From positions 1-30,744 of the forward strand of contig PJAB01000283.1 of assembly GCA_002887195.1 (NCBI GenBank): 30,744 nt of DNA, in the 5' to 3' direction. Positions within the stretch are counted from its first letter, which is position 1. Each line of letters starts with the position of its first letter. The notes under the pieces were generated by a model, which saw only the letters and a list, made by a program, of their open reading frames with translations, was not told the origin of the DNA and did no database searches. The DNA comes from Chrysochromulina parva (lineage: Eukaryota > Haptophyta > Prymnesiales > Chrysochromulinaceae). A program made the position numbers and the translations under genes. This document shows, piece after piece, positions 1 to 8,558 of this stretch.

Positions 1-1677
1 CGTCGCTGACTTGGGCAGCAGCTGCACTCGAAGCTCCTTCATCTCGCACTCCGCCATCACGACTCGGAGCTCATTGACCATATCCGAAGCCGTCACCGGC
101 CGCTTCTCTGGCTCTGCGCCGTCCGCCTCCTCTAGCCGGGCATAACTTCCGCCCCCTTGTCGTCGCTCCTTCTCTCGTAGGGCCATCCTGCGCTCCGCCG
201 TTGTGCGCTCCATCCAGTCGGTGATATCCTTGAGGAAGAGAACGAAAGTGGCACAGGAGAAGAAGGCACCGAAGAGGCTCATAAGGTAATAGACGGGGTG
301 CCGTTCGGCGTAATCCCACGTGGCGTCCTGCGCCCTTACATAGAAGGGGGGCTGCATCGGCGGCGGAGGCGGCGCATTTGGAAGCACCGGTTGATCGGTG
401 AAAGCATCCATGAGCCATTGTATTCCCCACCATATGGGGATCACTAGCAGGGCCAAGTACTGGAGTAGGCCCATTTCGATGAGCTCTGCTGCACACATGG
501 TGATAGCGCTCCAGATCATCGGAAAGAAGGTGAAGATGCTCTGCCAGAGGTTCTGCACCTCCTCGGACTCTTCTTCTTCTTCCTCCTCGTCTTCCACCAC
601 CAACGCTTCGCTCGTTGAAGCGTTGCGTACCATTGCCGGTCCCGATGCCGCTGCAGCCGCAGCAAGTCCAGCTGTTGGAAGGATGACCTGCACCGGCAGA
701 GTGTTCTCCGGTCTGTCTGCATCCTCGCGGTCAGGGGACTTCATGCGGCTCGCTGTCGACGAGTCGGCTGCTGCTTGCCTGCGCGTCGCGACGCTGCCGT
801 GACCGCCACCTAAGCCCGACCCGCCGTCGCCTCTAGAAGGGCCGGTGGTCGCAGGGCTCACCGTACGCTTGCTGGTGCTCGTTGTCTGGGTGCTGGCGAG
901 CTCGGCCACTGCGCCGCGCTTGCTGAAGAACGTGTCAGAGGCCGAGAACATACGCGAGCTCATGTCAGAAGCCTTCTGCACGACCTTCTGCGCTCGGCTC
1001 TGCGGGCGTTCGTCGGAAGGTTTTGTGATTGCGTGCTCCTCGTCGTTAGACGACAGACCAGATTCTTCGGAGGCGAATTCGGTAGGAGCCTCTGGCGCAG
1101 CAGCCTCTGCATGTGCTGCTGGAGCTGCTTGCGCGGATGGAGCTGCTCGCGCGGATGGCGCGGCTCGCGCGGATGGCGCGGCTCGCGCGGATGGCGCGGC
1201 GAACGTCTGCGCTACTTCTGATTCTTCGCCTGCGCCGGAGCTTGCCGTATCAGCATTTCCGACCTTCGCGGATCCTTGAGCACCCACCATCTTCCGAGAG
1301 CTTCCCATCAGCATCCGAAAACTCTCTTGAATCGCGAGGGCTTTTGAAGCGGCGGTCACTCGTAAAGAGGGTAGTCTGTTCAGGGCTGGCTTGCTCATCT
1401 GTGGCTGCGATGATCCTGGTAAGCTGCTGCAAACACCCGCCGCTCCATTAGGCTCCGATGAGCAGGCCTGTGGTAATCGGTGTTGTGCTGAGTTGCTGAT
1501 CAGTGGCTGCGACGATTCTGATGAGCGGCTGCAAGGACGACCAGCCATTCGGCTAGGCTCTGAGCGCTGCTTTGTGGATGAGCTGGCCTGAAAAGCAGGC
1601 GTGCGTTGCGGCTGGATCGGCTTCCGACCACCAGGTCGATGAGCCGCCTCGCCGCTCGAGAGCACCGTACTCGACAT
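1..1677 (-). CDS. Unrecognised membrane protein, 3' end cut by window edge
   Basis: An uninterrupted frame on the minus strand runs from ATG at 1677 off the left edge (559 codons visible, no stop), so it is easily missed by tools that need a stop codon. I do not recognise the family. The first ~370 residues are Ser/Ala/Pro-rich and probably disordered. They contain a tandem duplication of about 34 residues (near residues 27-98) and four Ala-Arg-Ala-Ala-Pro-Ser repeats (about 158-182). After a Glu-rich run (about 359-371) come two hydrophobic stretches: about 379-426, long enough for one or two segments, and about 458-480. Between them lies a short Pro-rich loop. A charged tail follows (Arg/Lys/Glu-rich). 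The frame stays open back to ATG 1923, and ATGs also occur at 1398 and 744. I chose 1677 because it covers both copies of the duplication, while the residues upstream look less protein-like. Coding status is likely; function is unknown. Confidence 0.6.
   Translation of the reverse strand, partial: MSSTVLSSGEAAHRPGGRKPIQPQRTPAFQASSSTKQRSEPSRMAGRPCSRSSESSQPLISNSAQHRLPQACSSEPNGAAGVCSSLPGSSQPQMSKPALNRLPSLRVTAASKALAIQESFRMLMGSSRKMVGAQGSAKVGNADTASSGAGEESEVAQTFAAPSARAAPSARAAPSARAAPSAQAAPAAHAEAAAPEAPTEFASEESGLSSNDEEHAITKPSDERPQSRAQKVVQKASDMSSRMFSASDTFFSKRGAVAELASTQTTSTSKRTVSPATTGPSRGDGGSGLGGGHGSVATRRQAAADSSTASRMKSPDREDADRPENTLPVQVILPTAGLAAAAAASGPAMVRNASTSEALVVEDEEEEEEESEEVQNLWQSIFTFFPMIWSAITMCAAELIEMGLLQYLALLVIPIWWGIQWLMDAFTDQPVLPNAPPPPPMQPPFYVRAQDATWDYAERHPVYYLMSLFGAFFSCATFVLFLKDITDWMERTTAERRMALREKERRQGGGSYARLEEADGAEPEKRPVTASDMVNELRVVMAECEMKELRVQLLPKSAT
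1131..1202. repeat. 18-bp tandem repeat, four copies
   Basis: The unit starting gcgcggatgg recurs at 1131, 1149, 1167 and 1185, giving an exact period of 18 bp. It lies in frame inside the left-edge membrane protein gene and encodes six-residue Ala/Arg/Pro/Ser units on the minus strand. Copies are nearly identical, which suggests recent slippage expansion. The same stretch is also open on the plus strand, but only as a low-complexity shadow. Confidence 0.85.
1385..1595. repeat. Degenerate 102-bp tandem duplication
   Basis: Two diverged copies of a segment can be aligned by eye. The block gtggctgcga occurs at 1401 and again at 1503, an offset of 102 bp, and flanking blocks match at the same offset. 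The offset is a multiple of three, so both copies translate in the same frame of the left-edge gene. There they give related Ser/Pro-rich peptides containing SEP and SSQP motifs. Confidence 0.6.
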
Positions 1678-2794
1678 TGTGCTCACGGCAGTCCACGCGG
1701 CAGCTAGCCGCAAGCAGGTTGCCAGCCAGTCACCTGCCTTCAGCCGCCAGCGGCAGCCAGCCGATACAGTTAGGGATTCTCTCGAAGGTGAGGACCTAGT
1801 CCTCGAGCTTTTTGGACTGCCCGCAAACACCTCGCACGCAGCCGAGCTCTGTTCAACACAACGCCCGAACCTAAGCACACATGAGCACAGAGCCGCTATA
1901 ACTTCGGACGGAGGTGTGACCATCTACGACAACACATCGTAACAGGACTACTAATCCCTGGCCAGTCAGGCTTCTCTCCACGAAGGAGGGGCGTCGGGAA
2001 CCGCTGCAGACTGCCAGCACAGCGCCTCTAGGTTCTACTCCGCGAAGGTCCTTATACAATCATGTCCGCGGCGGCCGCGCGCCGCCGGGCGTGCGCGCGG
2101 CGGCGCCAGGCGAGGCCGCCCCTCGCGACCACGAGCTGTACAACTCGAAGCGACCTGTCCGCAGTGGTCGGACGAAAGCCGACATTAAACCGACAGTGGT
2201 GCGCAGATAGTCACGCACCTAGACCGAAGACCGACCGAAACAGAGCCCTTTGCATGCTTGCGGTAACTGCTATTCGCACAATCGAACACAACTACACCGC
2301 GCAGCAACTGTGGCACCGCGCGCCCGGGTCCCAGACGGCCAAGCATCAAGAGCCCCAAGCCCGCGAAGCATCCATCCAGTACGTTCCACTCCACTTCTTT
2401 CTCCTGCGAACGCATCATCTCTCCTATAATTTCCGCTCACGCGTCGTCCTCGCTCTTCTGCGCAGTGGCCAGTGAGCACAGCAGCCATAGTAAGCAGCCA
2501 CACACGGGGTGTCCGCGGTGTACGGTGACCGAATGTGATCGAGCTATCACCCGACTCCACCCCGACAGCTCCGCCGCCGCGTGCGGTCGCGACATGCCAC
2601 GGGCTCTGGACCACGCGCGCAGACTCTCGCATATAGTTCTTGCCACGCTCAGCAGAGCGCCGTGCGGTCGCCTTCAGCAGCTATGCGCGCTTGCAGACTT
2701 GGTGATGTTGTCACTTCGAGAGCCGCACCATAGACGATGGCGGAGGCACGTGATTGGATAACTGTTCAAAGCGACGGAGACACTCAGAGCGCTA
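1678..2794. other. Intergenic stretch, about 1.1 kb
   Basis: This lies between the start of the left-edge gene and the stop of the kinase gene, both on the minus strand. It should hold the promoter and 5' UTR of the former and the 3' UTR of the latter. Up to 1923 the frame of the left-edge gene stays open, so part of this stretch could be coding. Several frames of 60-140 codons exist on both strands, but none shows a domain, a plausible composition or a family resemblance. I saw no RNA gene or repeat array. Confidence 0.5.
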
Positions 2795-5071
2795 TCACAG
2801 CGCCTGCACCTCGTTGTTGGCAGCCATTTGCTGAGCGCGCGGCGAGAGGTCAAACTCTGGCTCAAACTCTGGCGGTGGCGGCGGTCGCATGCCGCCCAGG
2901 CCGAGCGTGGGCACGCCGGGAGCGCCGAGCACCGGCAGGGCTCGCTGACCACCCACGCCGCCTCCCCCGCCACCCGACGAAATGGATCGCTGGTGGGCTC
3001 CCGGCGGAGGTGGCCTGACGCTCGGTGGCGGCGGCGGTGAATGCATCGAGGGCGGCGGTGGCAGCATCGGGCGCGGAGGGCCCGCGCGCATGCCCATGCT
3101 CGGTGGCGGTGGCGGTTGGTGCTGCGGCGGAAAGCGCGGCGGCGGCTGCGCGCCCATGCCAGGCGGTAGCGGGCGCGCCCCCATAGCGGGCGGTGGCGGC
3201 CACGCGCCGTTGCCGGGCGGCGGCGAACGCGGCGGAGGCGACATCTGCGGCGAGCGCGGTTGCATCGGCGGCGGTATTCCCATACCGGGCGGCGGCGGCC
3301 GCGCGCCGCTGCCGGGCGGCGCTGGTCGCTGTCCGGGCCCCATGCCCGGAGGCGGCGGGGGCGGGCGTGCCCCCATACCGGGCGGTGGCGGCCGCGCGCC
3401 GTTGCCGGGCGGCGGCGGTCGCGGTCCGGGGCCCATGCCCGGAGGCGGCGCGACGCTCCTAGGCACTACGTGGTGAAGGGCGGCTGGTCGCCCCGGCACA
3501 CCGGAATCGGAAGCTGCTGTGCCCAAGCCCCTTTCGGGCGGTGGCGGGCGCGCGCCAATGCCAGTTGGCGGTGGTCGCATGCCGAGCGTGACGTCCGCCG
3601 AGCTTCCAATGAGGGCTGGCGGAGGGGCTGAGGGGCGTGGGCGCGCGGAGCCCGCCTTGCCCGAATGCGGGAGACCGTTCTCGCGACAGTAGAGAGCGAA
3701 GCCGGCCGCATCGGGGTCGAAGCACGAGAGGAAGCTGGCGAGCGATGCCTGCTCGGGCAGGTGCGGCACCAGCGGCTCCTTCCCTTCCAGCCACTTGAGC
3801 AAATGCACGCGCGTGCACGCGATCAAAGCGAGAGGCAGCTCGAGGTGCTTGCCAGGCGATACGGTAGCGATGCCGTTCTCCACGAGGATCGTGTAGCTCG
3901 GATTCACTGTGGGCTGGTTCGAGTTGCTGCTGCTGCTGCCGCCGCCGCCGCCGCCGCCGCTGCTCAGGAGCAGAACCACGCCATCCGATTCCCGCCCAAG
4001 CACCGCGGACCGCACTATGCACCGGCTCAGGTAGCTCAGGAACTTGAGCATCAGCGGGTCCTCCGCCGCCGCGGCGACGGCGGCCTCGGCGGCAGCAGCC
4101 TGCTTGGCGGCGAGCGATTCGCGCTCGTTCGCGAGCACCCGCATGTGCTCGGCAATCCACGGGTGCTCGCGAAGCTCTGCCATCGGCATGCGGAGGTTTG
4201 GGTCAGTAGCGAGCAATTTGCTCACCACGCTCTTGGCCGGGCTGGAGATGTGCTTCCAGTCGGGCGATGACATGCCGAGGCGGCCACGGCATATTTCGCG
4301 CATGAGCATCTCGACGGGCTGCTCCTGGTCAAACGGCGCAGCGCCGCTCAGCATCACGTATAGCGCCACGCCCATCGACCACAGGTCGACGCGCTCGTCG
4401 TAGCGTGGCGGTGGCGGACCTCTAGGGTCGGCAAAAAACCACGGCGTCACCTCGGGCGCGGCGTACAGAGGCGTGCCGCAGAGGTCGCCGAGCCCCGCCT
4501 CGGTTAGGAAGCCGGCCGCGCCCATGTCGATGATCTTGAGACGATTGCGCGATTTGTCTGTGAAGCAAACATTCTCGGGCTTCAGGTCACGGTGGACGAT
4601 GCCCGCCTTGTGCAACTCTGAGATCGCGTCGGTCATCTGCGCGAAGAGGCGCATAGCTTTTTGCTCATTATACGCGCCGCGCTCCTCGATGGGCGAGAGC
4701 AGGTCGCCGCCCGCCACTAGCTCCATGGCCAGGTATACACACCCGGGCGTGCTGATGATCTCCTTCATCTGCACGATGCCCGGGTGGTCTGGCACCGCAC
4801 GCAGGATAGTCACCTCGTCGCGCAGTCCTTCGCACGACTGCTGCAGCCCTCCATCAAGCTTGAACGCCTTGAGCGCGTACGTCTTGCCATCAGCCAGACA
4901 GACGCCCTCATACACGGAAGCCGTCATCCCTTCGCCAAGCTTCCTCTTCACGAGGTAAACTTCATCAACAGAAGAGGCAACCACGACGTTGCGCAGGTTG
5001 AGCACCTCGGCGGCGTGTTCTTTGGGGGCTTTACCAACGAGGCGTTTGATTGCCGCGAACCAGGAGGGCAT
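2795..5071 (-). CDS. Ser/Thr protein kinase (CAMK-like) with proline-rich C-terminal tail
   Basis: A predicted active protein kinase of 758 residues. The kinase domain spans about residues 39-307. It has a glycine loop GEGMTASV (46-53), the ATP-anchoring Lys68 in ALKAF, alpha-C Glu86, catalytic HRDLKPEN (160-167, Asp162), the metal-binding motif as DMG instead of DFG (182-184), APE (205-207), and DLWSMGV followed by a C-lobe ending in HPW. The order and HPW ending resemble CAMK-group kinases, but no calmodulin site or EF hand is convincing. After a linker with a Gly/Ser run, the last ~280 residues are repeats of PPPPGMGARPPPP type, like a formin FH1 region, which could bind profilin, SH3 or WW partners (inference). 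Start: the frame extends upstream only through GTG, so the first ATG, at 5071, is used. It is head-to-head with the lipase gene. Confidence 0.9.
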   Translation of the reverse strand: MPSWFAAIKRLVGKAPKEHAAEVLNLRNVVVASSVDEVYLVKRKLGEGMTASVYEGVCLADGKTYALKAFKLDGGLQQSCEGLRDEVTILRAVPDHPGIVQMKEIISTPGCVYLAMELVAGGDLLSPIEERGAYNEQKAMRLFAQMTDAISELHKAGIVHRDLKPENVCFTDKSRNRLKIIDMGAAGFLTEAGLGDLCGTPLYAAPEVTPWFFADPRGPPPPRYDERVDLWSMGVALYVMLSGAAPFDQEQPVEMLMREICRGRLGMSSPDWKHISSPAKSVVSKLLATDPNLRMPMAELREHPWIAEHMRVLANERESLAAKQAAAAEAAVAAAAEDPLMLKFLSYLSRCIVRSAVLGRESDGVVLLLSSGGGGGGGSSSSNSNQPTVNPSYTILVENGIATVSPGKHLELPLALIACTRVHLLKWLEGKEPLVPHLPEQASLASFLSCFDPDAAGFALYCRENGLPHSGKAGSARPRPSAPPPALIGSSADVTLGMRPPPTGIGARPPPPERGLGTAASDSGVPGRPAALHHVVPRSVAPPPGMGPGPRPPPPGNGARPPPPGMGARPPPPPPGMGPGQRPAPPGSGARPPPPGMGIPPPMQPRSPQMSPPPRSPPPGNGAWPPPPAMGARPLPPGMGAQPPPRFPPQHQPPPPPSMGMRAGPPRPMLPPPPSMHSPPPPPSVRPPPPGAHQRSISSGGGGGGVGGQRALPVLGAPGVPTLGLGGMRPPPPPEFEPEFDLSPRAQQMAANNEVQAL
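2880..3640. repeat. GC-rich proline-codon repeat region
   Basis: On the plus strand this reads as degenerate ggcggtggcggcc-type units of about 20-50 bp. On the minus strand it encodes the Pro-Pro-Pro-Pro-Gly-Met-Gly repeats of the kinase tail. Unit length varies, but the reading frame is maintained. Several spurious frames rich in Gly, Ala or Arg arise from it on the plus strand. Confidence 0.75.
3925..3965. repeat. Trinucleotide run (ctg then ccg)
   Basis: A run of ctg triplets passes into ccg triplets inside the kinase gene. It encodes the Gly-then-Ser run linking the kinase domain to its tail. It is likely length-polymorphic, as triplet runs often are. Confidence 0.8.
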
Positions 5072-5340
5072 GGGAAGTTGGGCCGTCGGCCGCAAGAGCG
5101 CCTCCGTGGGGTGCACCGCAACTCGCACTGTGCCAAATTCCGTCGCCGGAGCCGCCTAAAATTGTCATAAAGAGGCGGATTGGGGCGGCGCAGGGGCGGA
5201 GTAGGTGCCGGGGGTATCCGAATCAAACGACGTGTGTGTTTTTGACGCTTAGTGACGCGCTTCTTGTTGTCCCTCATCGCGCTTCGATTCTCCGGCGCCG
5301 CTCTCCCTTGCGCATCTACCTTCTCTAACGACCGTACAAA
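5072..5340. promoter_or_regulatory. Shared divergent promoter region, kinase / lipase
   Basis: The 269 bases between the ATG of the minus-strand kinase and the ATG of the plus-strand lipase must contain both 5' UTRs and both promoters. Near 5160-5175 there is an A/T-richer patch (taaaattgtcataaag). The lipase ATG is preceded by a pyrimidine-rich leader and acaaa. No standard TATA element is clearly placed. The assignment rests on geometry, not on a recognised motif. Confidence 0.5.
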
Positions 5341-6522
5341 ATGTGGGCTATCCTCAAGCAGGCCGCAACCGAGACGGGCATTCTCGACTCCCTGGAGGCT
5401 GTCGCGCAGGCTGCGCTCGCAGAGGCTCCGTCGTCGACGAGTGGCGGATCACAGTTCGCTGGCGTCGCCGCCGCCGCTATCGGGCAACTTAGCGGGATCT
5501 TGGAGCGTGGCGCACTGCGAGAGACGATGCCGGTAGTCAGCACGGCGGGAGAGCTGCAGCTGCCGCTGCTTGCAGCAAAACTCTCTATGCTCGCCTACAC
5601 GGCCGATTCCGATGCTCTCAACCGCGAAGTGGCCGAGCTGGTGCCGGGTGCGCGGCTCCTTTCTTACCCGTCACATGAGCAGTGCTGGTTCCTCGCTCGG
5701 GGCCGGCCTGTGGGCAGCGATCGAGACGACGCCCTCATCCTTGTATTCCGCGGCACCTGCTCGACGCACGACCTTGAGTTGGACCTGCTCGTGGCCCCGG
5801 AAGCTGGACCGAAAGGGGGCCTTTTCCATGGTGGCTTCCTGAGGGCAGTCCGCGACGACACCACGCTGCACACCGCGCTTACTGAGAACGCGCGTGGCAG
5901 CGTGCCGCTCTACGTATTTGGGCACTCGCTTGGCGGCGCGCTCGCCATGACGCTACTGCATGCCGACCTGTTGCCGGCGGCGCACGTGGGGCAAGTCACC
6001 TGCGTGGCGCTCGGCTCGCCAAAGGTGTCTTGCGGTCCGCCGCCACAGCCTCCTCGCCCCATGCGGTTACTACTGCTCGTTAATGGCCAGGACGCTGTGC
6101 CGCGCCTGCTCGGCTCACCCATGCCCGTGCTGCAAGCCGCCACCCAAGCCCTGATCGCACGAGGCTCAACCGGACTGCCGAGCAAGGCGCTGCTGGAGCT
6201 GCTCGCCCAGTTCGCACATCCGGAGAGTCTCGAGATCCTCTTCCTGACGGGTCGGCGAGCTAAGCGGGTGCCCGCCGACCGGGCCTCACGCGAGGCAGTG
6301 CTCCATCTGACCGATGGGCTTGCGCCTTGGTCCGTGAAGGACCACGCGATCTCGACCTACGTCGAGGCGCTTGAGAGCACCATCAAGCTGAGCACCATCA
6401 GCCCGTCCGCGCCCGCGCTCGGAAGCCAGCCGACAGGCTGGCAACGAGCGGTGTCGGACGACGGGCATGCATACTTCTACAACGAGCGTGGGGAGACGAG
6501 ATGGACGAGGCCACAAGCCTGA
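5341..6522 (+). CDS. Class 3 lipase with C-terminal WW domain
   Basis: A predicted alpha/beta-hydrolase of the fungal lipase class 3 family (Lipase_3), hydrolysing acylglycerol or phospholipid esters; 393 residues in a single exon. Visible catalytic features are VFRGT (135-139) near the oxyanion strand, the nucleophile elbow GHSLGG with Ser196, Asp251 in NGQDAVP, and His335 in KDHAISTY, which together form a complete Ser-Asp-His triad. The N-terminal 70 residues are unassigned and show no signal peptide, so a cytosolic or lipid-droplet location is plausible but unproven. The last 30 residues form a WW domain (about 364-391): the first Trp in GWQRA, then YFYNERGETRW and the final Pro. WW domains bind proline-rich ligands, so the fusion suggests recruitment by a Pro-rich partner. 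Start ATG 5341 has acaaa before it and the next gene lies 314 bases downstream. Confidence 0.9.
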   Translation: MWAILKQAATETGILDSLEAVAQAALAEAPSSTSGGSQFAGVAAAAIGQLSGILERGALRETMPVVSTAGELQLPLLAAKLSMLAYTADSDALNREVAELVPGARLLSYPSHEQCWFLARGRPVGSDRDDALILVFRGTCSTHDLELDLLVAPEAGPKGGLFHGGFLRAVRDDTTLHTALTENARGSVPLYVFGHSLGGALAMTLLHADLLPAAHVGQVTCVALGSPKVSCGPPPQPPRPMRLLLLVNGQDAVPRLLGSPMPVLQAATQALIARGSTGLPSKALLELLAQFAHPESLEILFLTGRRAKRVPADRASREAVLHLTDGLAPWSVKDHAISTYVEALESTIKLSTISPSAPALGSQPTGWQRAVSDDGHAYFYNERGETRWTRPQA

Positions 6523-6836
6523 GACACACACACCTCTGAAATCGTGACGGATGCGACCTGAATGCTGAGAGCCTGCGAGTGAGTGAGGCACGCGAGAGCC
6601 TGTAGAGCGTGGCTGAGACTCTGACTCAGATCTCAGTGTCGCGCTCGGTCGTTTCGGCAGTGTGTATTTTGTGCTCACGCACGGCTTTTGAGTTACTTGT
6701 ACTATTGAGTTGAGTGCCTCCTCGCCTCGCCGTGGAGTGCTTTCTTTCATCTTTCTCTGCACCTCGCTCTTGCCGGACTGAAATCGTTCCTGACCCAAAG
6801 GGGGACAAACTTGGGAGAGTGCGAGCCGCGTCCACG
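6523..6836. other. Intergenic: lipase 3' end and AMPK beta promoter/5' UTR
   Basis: These 314 bases between two plus-strand genes show no coding signal. They begin with a short ca-repeat after the lipase stop. The half before the AMPK beta ATG becomes pyrimidine-rich (about 6720-6775), as expected of a promoter or 5' UTR. I see no defined element. Confidence 0.4.
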
Positions 6837-8558
6837 ATGGGTGCAACGCAGAGCCGAGAAGACGCGGCCGACTTCTTCCAGAACCCTGGTGGTCAACCAG
6901 TGCCCGGTGAGTGTACGCCTTCGCTGCCCGTCGATCATGAGGCCGCCTCCCGGTCATCATTCGTGGCCCCAAGGGTCCTTGAGGCTGGACACGATGATGA
7001 GCCTAAGTGATGCCACACTCTGTCGTCTGGCGCACCCCTGGCCCTGCGTGCGCGCGCGCCGCGGATTACTACTGACGGGCGCGCCTGGTTCACCTTCGCA
7101 GGTGCCGCGCCGGGCAGCAGCGACGCCGGCATGGACGCGACCGATCCGGGCGAGCGCCAGCCCGCACAGCCGGTGCCGACGGTGCTGCAATGGTCACTGG
7201 GAGGTGCTTCTGTTTATGTGACGGGCTCGTTCAACCAATGGGGTGAGCGCATCCCAATGCGGCGCAGCGGGGCGGACCACGTCGTCTGCCTCAATCTATT
7301 GGCGGGCACATATCAGTATAAGTTCATCGTTGACAACGAGTGGCGGTATGCAGCCGACCAGCCTACAGTGCGCGACGAGATGGGCAACATCAACAACTGC
7401 CTGACCGTCGAGGACCAGACGCTGTACCTGCAGGAGGATCCTTGCTCGGGCTTCTTCGGCAACAACCCGGCCAACTTTTACACGCAGGCGCTGCCCGACG
7501 AGATCACGCTCGCCAAGGAGCCTCCGAGCGTGCCCGCGCACCTCGGCGTGCTCTCGCTCAACCAGACGACGGTGCGCGAGGCGCGCACTGCCTCGTGGAC
7601 GCTGCGCGAGCCGCTCCCAGTCACGCTGACTCACATTTGCTCGCTGCGCCAAGCCAATACCACAACCCTATCGTGCACCCATCGCTTCCGAAACAAGTAC
7701 GTGACGCTCATCATCTACAAGCCGGAGTACAAGCAGCAGCTTGACGGCTGGCAGCAGCGGGAGGCGGCGGCGCAGCAGGCGGCGGCGCAGCAGCAGCAGG
7801 CGGCAGCGATGCTGCAGCAACAGGTACAGATGCAGCAGCAGCAGGAGCAGCAGCAGCAACAGGAGCAGCAGCAGGCGGCCGCACAGCAGCAGGTGCTCCA
7901 GCAGCAGCAGCAGCAGCAGCAGCAGCTGCTGCTCTACTTGCAGCACCTGCAGCAGCAGCAGCAGCACCTACAGCAGCAGCAGCACCTACATCATCAGCAG
8001 CAGTTACTGCAGCACTTGCAGCAGCAGCAACAGTCGGTTGCAATGCCGCCGCCGCTCCCGCCGGGTGCACTGCCGTGGGTCATGGCTCATAATGCGTCCA
8101 CCTCGCAGGCAGCGCATCAACGCGTCAGCTGGGCGCAGCCAGGTGCACCGCAGGGACTGCATCCGTACATGACGCCCCTCCCGCAGGCGCCAGCGCCTAT
8201 GGGGCCGCCGAGCGCCCCGGTGCCCGGCAGCGCGCCGCCGCCACTCTTCAAGCTGCCGCCGACGCCGGGCGCCTTGCAACCGCCGCCATCGATGATGCTC
8301 GGAGCCGCGGCCGGTTCGGACTTGGGCATGGGCAACATGCCGCCGCCGCCGATGGTTCCTCCGGGCTATTGCGCGGCCGCGTTGGCCGCTGGTGCGCATG
8401 GGATGAGCACAGCAATTAGCACAGCCCAGTCCATGGAGATTAGCTCTCGGCACAACTCCCACGCAACCCTCATGGACACCGACCAGGTACTTCGCTTAAC
8501 GTCCTGGACCGGCGCCACCGCGCCTCCGGAGTCGCGCACGGACGTAGTCATGAGGTGA
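6837..8558 (+). CDS. AMPK (SNF1) beta subunit, two exons, polyQ/Pro-rich tail
   Basis: Scaffold and glycogen-sensing subunit of the AMP-activated/SNF1 kinase heterotrimer. Exons are 6837-6906 and 7102-8558, giving 508 residues; reading straight through hits an in-frame TGA at 7008. Exon 1 starts MGATQSRE, a good N-myristoylation signal as in other beta subunits (Gly2, Ser6). Residues ~51-128 form the CBM48 glycogen-binding domain (GSFNQWGERIP), with Trp70, Lys97, Trp104 and Asn121 matching the known carbohydrate contacts. Ser79 aligns with the Ser108 site of mammalian beta1. Residues ~165-232 form the C-terminal AMPKBI domain (PPSVPAHL ... THRFRNKYVTLIIYKP) that binds alpha and gamma. Family members normally end here. 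This one adds ~275 residues: a Gln-rich block (~235-337), then a Pro/Met/Ala-rich region. The alpha and gamma subunits are not in this window. Confidence 0.93.
6907..7101 (+). other. Spliceosomal intron in AMPK beta
   Basis: The donor is GTGAGT directly after the codon for Pro23 plus one base (phase 1). The acceptor is ttcaccttcgcag before GTGCCGCG. The 195-base intron contains an in-frame stop, and its removal joins the myristoylation exon to the CBM48 exon in frame. This is the clearest splice evidence in the window. Confidence 0.85.
7730..8036. repeat. CAG/CAA-rich low-complexity tract (polyQ)
   Basis: About 300 bases of mostly cag and caa codons, interrupted by gcg, ctg, cac and atg codons. 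They encode the Gln-rich block after the AMPKBI domain. The longest pure run lies near 7902-7925. Interruptions suggest an old tract rather than a recently expanded pure repeat. Confidence 0.9.

Noticed and set aside
1131..1202. CRISPR-like or regulatory repeat array
   Set aside because: The units are contiguous without spacers, in frame, and in a eukaryotic coding context; this is a coding minisatellite.
3690..3730. Possible EF-hand loop (DPDAAGFALYCRE) in the kinase linker
   Set aside because: Position 5 lacks an oxygen ligand, the acidic residue falls at 13 rather than 12, and no partner EF hand exists; not enough to call a calcium-dependent kinase.
5072..5128. Kinase extended at its N-terminus through GTG
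   Set aside because: The frame is open, but there is no ATG upstream of 5071 in it, and eukaryotic initiation at GTG is rare. The same reasoning removed GTG/TTG extensions at 8811, 13865, 13838, 23336, 25740, 26581 and 30448.
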